Source: Anaerolineales bacterium (GTDB lineage: Bacteria > Chloroflexota > Anaerolineae > Anaerolineales > Villigracilaceae). Taken from it: a stretch of DNA of 64,000 bases. Below are positions 61,083-64,000 of this stretch, piece after piece (within the stretch, counting starts at the first letter, position 1; every line of letters begins with the position of its first letter). The position numbers and the translations under genes are program-made. The notes beneath the pieces were generated by a model. That model ran no database searches. It saw only the letters and a program-made list of their open reading frames with translations, and was not told the DNA's origin. The stretch spans positions 3,660,714 to 3,724,713 of the forward strand of contig CP129480.1 of NCBI GenBank assembly GCA_030583885.1, in the 5' to 3' direction.

Positions 61083-62208
61083 GTTTCACTCCAAGCACCT
61101 TCAAGATCTGCAACCCAAATTTTTCCACACGTGAAGGCGTATCCTTCATCAGCACCCTTAGTTCATCCAAATTCCCTGGCGGGTTTTCAGACAGCAGTCC
61201 CAAATATGGTTTGGGAAGAATGATGTCGGACTCGACCTTCATTTCCAACCCGATATTTTTTCGCCACACCTTCAATTTCTCCAGCCGACGCAGGACCGCA
61301 TCGTTCTTGCGTTCCGCCGGTTTCCGATGAACAAGCGGAGCGTTCACCCCATGTCTGATTGCGACCAGGAGCGCCCCCCCCCACAAGCGGATCTGCTTTT
61401 CACTCATCCCGGCTGCGGAAAGATCAACCTTTTCCTCAGGCGGGTTCTTCGCCAGGGCCACAAGAACCTCATCCATCACCACCTTGTAAGGCGGACGGTT
61501 CAGATTTTCAGCTTCCTGATCCCTCCATTTGCACAGCTGGGAGAGGATGGTCAACTCACGCATGGAAAGGTCCTTGCGGCCCGAAAAGCGTTCCCACGAT
61601 TCGCCATTCGCTTTTTGTTTCTGCTCTTCCAGTAAACAGGCACGCTTGAAATCCTCCAGCGCGAACTCCAGTCGTTCCGTTTCATGCAACTCCCGTTCGA
61701 GCGCGTCACGCAAGTCAAAGAGGTAATGCGTATCGAGACTTGCATAGTGGATCTGTTCGCGGGTCAACGGACGTGCCGCCCAGTTTGCCTTTTGATGCCG
61801 CTTGTCCATTTTTATGCCAAATTTATCACCCAGCAGTCTGTCCAGGCCAACAGCAGGATACCCCAGCACCCGCGCAGCCTGCATTGTATCGAACAGGTTC
61901 GCGAAAGAGAAACCGAAATCACGCCGCAGACAGATCAGGTCGTATTCAGCCGCATGGAAGACCTTTTCGATCTCTGGGTTCGCAAAGATGGGAGCAAGTG
62001 AACTCAGATCTTTTAGAACAAGAGGGTCCAGAAGATAATCTGTTTTCACGGACGAGAACTGTAATAGACAAACCTGTTCGCGGAAAGCATGCAGGCTATT
62101 GGACTCGGTGTCCACTGCCACGCGGGGCTGCGCAGCAAGATCATCCACCATGTGCTTTAATAATTGCTTTGTATTCACCCAAACGGGCGGCGGCAGAGTT
62201 TCAAACAT
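61072..62208 (-). CDS. rnd: Ribonuclease D
   Basis: A 378-residue exonuclease. The DEDD-type domain has VAVDTESNSLHAF (exo I, about 30-42), VFHAAEYDLICLRRDFG and FDTMQAARVLGYP (exo II), and YASLDTHYLFDLRDAL (exo III, with Tyr and Asp). An HRDC domain follows around 210-280 with LSQLCKWRDQEAENLNRPPYKVV. It trims tRNA and other small RNA 3' ends. It is transcribed ahead of the beta-CASP gene. A C9 run near 61374-61382 is in frame. Confidence 0.93.
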   Translation of the reverse strand: MFETLPPPVWVNTKQLLKHMVDDLAAQPRVAVDTESNSLHAFREQVCLLQFSSVKTDYLLDPLVLKDLSSLAPIFANPEIEKVFHAAEYDLICLRRDFGFSFANLFDTMQAARVLGYPAVGLDRLLGDKFGIKMDKRHQKANWAARPLTREQIHYASLDTHYLFDLRDALERELHETERLEFALEDFKRACLLEEQKQKANGESWERFSGRKDLSMRELTILSQLCKWRDQEAENLNRPPYKVVMDEVLVALAKNPPEEKVDLSAAGMSEKQIRLWGGALLVAIRHGVNAPLVHRKPAERKNDAVLRRLEKLKVWRKNIGLEMKVESDIILPKPYLGLLSENPPGNLDELRVLMKDTPSRVEKFGLQILKVLGVKHAN

Positions 62209-62244
62209 ATTGACTGATTATATACCCGATACCAATTTCAAAAA

Positions 62245-62676
62245 TCATAAATTCTTTTCCATTACCAACGCATCTTCTCCGTCATTGTAATACGCCTTCC
62301 AGACGTCTGCCGTTGCGTAGCCTTCCTTTTGGTACATGGAGATGGCGGCCTGGTTGGACAGGCGCACTGTCAAGCGTGAGCGAGGCACGCCAAGCTGACG
62401 TTCACATTCATGCAGGAGCGCGCGACCGATGCCGCGCCGCTGATAGCGTGGATCAACCGCAATGGTGGCAACCCAGCCCCACCCGTCGCGCGGACGCGGG
62501 TCTCCTGCGATAAATCCCACCATTTGAGAATTTTCCACAGCCTTGAGTCGGATCACGTCCGGAAATGTCAAAACAGCGATCAAGTCGAAGAGGGGCCACG
62601 CATCCTTGGCGAAGCTTTCCTTTTCCAATTTGCGGAGCGCGTTAAGATCGAGGATGGATGCCTTCATAATTTCCAT
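62245..62676 (-). CDS. GNAT acetyltransferase (RimI-like)
   Basis: A 143-residue GNAT protein. The acetyl-CoA motif is VDPRYQRRGIGRALLHECERQLG (about 75-97), followed by LTVRLSNQAAISMYQKEGYATADVWKAYY, close to ribosomal-protein-alanine acetyltransferases (RimI). The ribosome site GGAGGT overlaps the terminator hairpin of the SPFH gene upstream, and the T-tract of that terminator runs into the ATG at 62676. A second ATG at 62667 is possible. Confidence 0.85.
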   Translation of the reverse strand: MEIMKASILDLNALRKLEKESFAKDAWPLFDLIAVLTFPDVIRLKAVENSQMVGFIAGDPRPRDGWGWVATIAVDPRYQRRGIGRALLHECERQLGVPRSRLTVRLSNQAAISMYQKEGYATADVWKAYYNDGEDALVMEKNL

Positions 62677-62712
62677 AAAAAAATAGGACCTCCCAAAACG
62701 GGAAGTCCTATT
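62677..62712 (-). terminator. Terminator of the SPFH gene
   Basis: AATAGGAC and GTCCTATT arms plus an inner CCC/GGG (62682-62694 with 62700-62712, one mismatch) are followed on the minus strand by seven T. It ends directly at the GNAT start codon. Confidence 0.82.
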
Positions 62713-62730
62713 GTATTACAAAACTACGCC

Positions 62731-63636
62731 TTACTTCTTGCTGTCTTTGCCAAGGAAGTTATCCAGCATGCTGGTGAATTCCATCGGGAAAATGTATTTC
62801 GTGGACGGGCTTGTGCCGATGGACTTGAGCGTTTCAAAATATTGAAGCGTCATGGTCTTCTGGTCAATGGACTTCGCCGCATTGAAGATCGCTTCAAGCG
62901 CCTGGGCAAAACCCTCGGCACGTAACAGCTGAGCCTGGCGTTCGCCTTCCGCACGCAGGATGTTGGATTCCCGCTCGCCTTGAGCCGAAAGGATCGCAGC
63001 CTGCTTGGTACCTTCCGCTCGGTTGATGGCCGCCTGCTGGTCGCCCATGGATTCGGTCACCAACGCACGGCGGACACGTTCCGCCGTCATCTGGCGGTTC
63101 ATCGCATCCTGAACATCGCGCGGCGGGACGATCTCGCGGATTTCCACGTTCGTTACCTTCACACCCCAGCGCTCCGTCACTTCATCCAAACGCGTGCGAA
63201 GCTGGTTGTTGATGTGCTCACGTTGAGACAGCACATCATCCAGGGCGATACCGCCGATCACAGCGCGCAAGGTTGTTGCTGCAATACCCGCGGCGGCAGA
63301 TTCAAAGTTGCCCACCTGCAGGACGGACTGAGCCGGGTCCAAAACCTTAAAGTACCATAGAAAATCAATTGAAATCGGCGCATTGTCCATGGTGATCGAG
63401 GTTTGCTGTGGGATTTCGCGCACCTGCTCGCGCAAATCCGCTTTGACACCGCGGTCAATCACCGGGATAAGGATCACGATCCCAGGCCCGCGCGCGCCCA
63501 CACAACGACCAAGGCGGAACACAACCAGACGCTGATACTCGGGTACGATGCGGATGGCATTGGCAAGGAAGACAAAACCAATGACAACAATCGCGCCGAT
63601 CAGGCAGGTTAGAAAACCAAATGTTTCATTAAACAT
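62731..63636 (-). CDS. SPFH/band 7 membrane protein (slipin)
   Basis: A 301-residue protein. One N-terminal membrane helix (about 10-30) leads into a band 7 domain: IRIVPEYQRLVVFRLGRCVGARGPGIVILIPVIDR, typical of slipins (bacterial stomatins). A long Ala/Glu/Arg coiled region (about 190-250) follows, with repeats of the RAEGERQAQLLRAEG kind. It forms large membrane rings and stabilises membrane microdomains. The NfeD-like gene 18 nt upstream is its usual partner. Confidence 0.92.
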   Translation of the reverse strand: MFNETFGFLTCLIGAIVVIGFVFLANAIRIVPEYQRLVVFRLGRCVGARGPGIVILIPVIDRGVKADLREQVREIPQQTSITMDNAPISIDFLWYFKVLDPAQSVLQVGNFESAAAGIAATTLRAVIGGIALDDVLSQREHINNQLRTRLDEVTERWGVKVTNVEIREIVPPRDVQDAMNRQMTAERVRRALVTESMGDQQAAINRAEGTKQAAILSAQGERESNILRAEGERQAQLLRAEGFAQALEAIFNAAKSIDQKTMTLQYFETLKSIGTSPSTKYIFPMEFTSMLDNFLGKDSKK

Positions 63637-63654
63637 ATCTCATCCTTTCGTTAA

Positions 63655-64000
63655 TTATGAATTGATCGACTTTTCAACAACAAGCACAAACCCCTCGCGG
63701 CGTATTACTCGAATCACGCTCCCAGCCGGGATGGCTTTATCGCTCTTGGCGGACCATAACTCTCCGCCCACATACACGCTGCCTTCCGCATGGACTTTTG
63801 TTCGGGCTTCACCGGCCATGCCGACCAAAATATCCATATCGTGGGAGGGACGCGCGCCGACAGCTTGCATGGATTTACGGACTGCAATCCACAGAAATCC
63901 TGCCACAGCGCCAGATGCAACCAGGGCAAGCAAAGGATTGACCGCCGGTCTCCATCCATCCACAGAAAAAAGGAAGACGGAGCCGACCACCAGCAACAGG
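63655..64000 (-). CDS. NfeD-like protein, partial (5' end beyond the window)
   Basis: The C-terminal 113 or more residues of an NfeD-like protein. Two hydrophobic segments precede an OB-fold domain: GMAGEARTKVHAEGSVYVGGELWSAKSDKAIPAGSVIRVIRREGFVLVVEK. The true start lies beyond 64000, so the N-terminal part cannot be judged. NfeD and SPFH proteins commonly form a pair, as here. Confidence 0.85.
   Translation of the reverse strand, partial: LLLVVGSVFLFSVDGWRPAVNPLLALVASGAVAGFLWIAVRKSMQAVGARPSHDMDILVGMAGEARTKVHAEGSVYVGGELWSAKSDKAIPAGSVIRVIRREGFVLVVEKSINS

Overview
The window looks like chromosomal DNA of a free-living bacterium, most likely a member of the Chloroflexota class Anaerolineae. That placement is an inference. 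It rests on secreted lipoproteins with Thr/Pro/Asn-rich linkers (14018-14686), a phosphatase with five GAF domains, a MoxR/DUF58/DUF4129 cluster, an enoyl-ACP reductase of the FabL type, and a mix of 2-oxoacid dehydrogenase and 2-oxoacid:ferredoxin oxidoreductase genes. No ribosomal marker gene is present to settle it. Promoters follow the usual sigma-A pattern (for example TTGACA-17-TATCCT before the SRP RNA). Several genes also show a TATAAT-like box only 5-8 nt before the ATG, suggesting leaderless mRNAs.

Layout. 1-5.7 kb: a DUF309 protein, a tightly overlapping minus-strand MoxR/DUF58/DUF4129 operon, and fabL. 5.7-11.8 kb: a partner-switching module (STAS antagonist, anti-sigma kinase, GAF-PP2C phosphatase) divergent from a response regulator and an HD-GYP protein. 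11.8-14.7 kb: SRP RNA with its own promoter, two tandem paralogous membrane-anchored proteins, a membrane protein and a lipoprotein. 14.8-19.5 kb: a 2-oxoacid dehydrogenase operon (fused E1 alpha-beta, E2), interrupted by a GxxExxY gene flanked by inverted repeats. 19.5-23.2 kb: a tandem glycine riboswitch with terminator ahead of gcvH-gcvPA-gcvPB. 23.2-30.8 kb: an unknown conserved protein, a methyltransferase, a ferritin-like/VIT1 transporter, DUF1786, VOC, glmS and a DUF6883-DUF4926 pair. 31-33.6 kb: an HU-like gene with 21-bp-phased repeats over its promoter, and a PepF-type peptidase. 33.6-35.1 kb: an arsenic cluster (arsR, a 29-residue Cys-rich peptide missed by ordinary gene length limits, arsM), with matching operators before arsR and before the peptide. 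35.2-43.3 kb: a TetR-dehydrogenase pair with a palindromic operator, degV, an M48 protease, GNAT, isochorismatase, RNase H, a candidate small RNA, rhodanese, sufE-like and CBS genes. 43.3-50.2 kb: two lipoproteins and a thiolase in one operon, a receiver-GGDEF-GT2 fusion apparently broken by two homopolymer indels, and a CPBP protease. 50.4-53.3 kb: a VorDBAC-type ferredoxin oxidoreductase. 53.4-64 kb: AKR, clpS-plsC-methyltransferase, an MFS exporter, a split glutamine-type NAD synthetase, tRNA-Ser(CGA), a beta-CASP nuclease, RNase D, GNAT, and an SPFH/NfeD pair cut by the window edge.

The intergenic spaces are rich in small dispersed palindromic repeats. One family (GTCATTGCGAGG-type) has three copies, two of them inside operons. 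Another appears both as a free intergenic hairpin and inside the second glycine aptamer. In-frame repeats also make up parts of the E2 linkers. The least explained elements are the Cys-rich peptide of the ars locus, the phased TCTCGGCA repeats, and the approximately 165-nt RNA at 41.25-41.41 kb.
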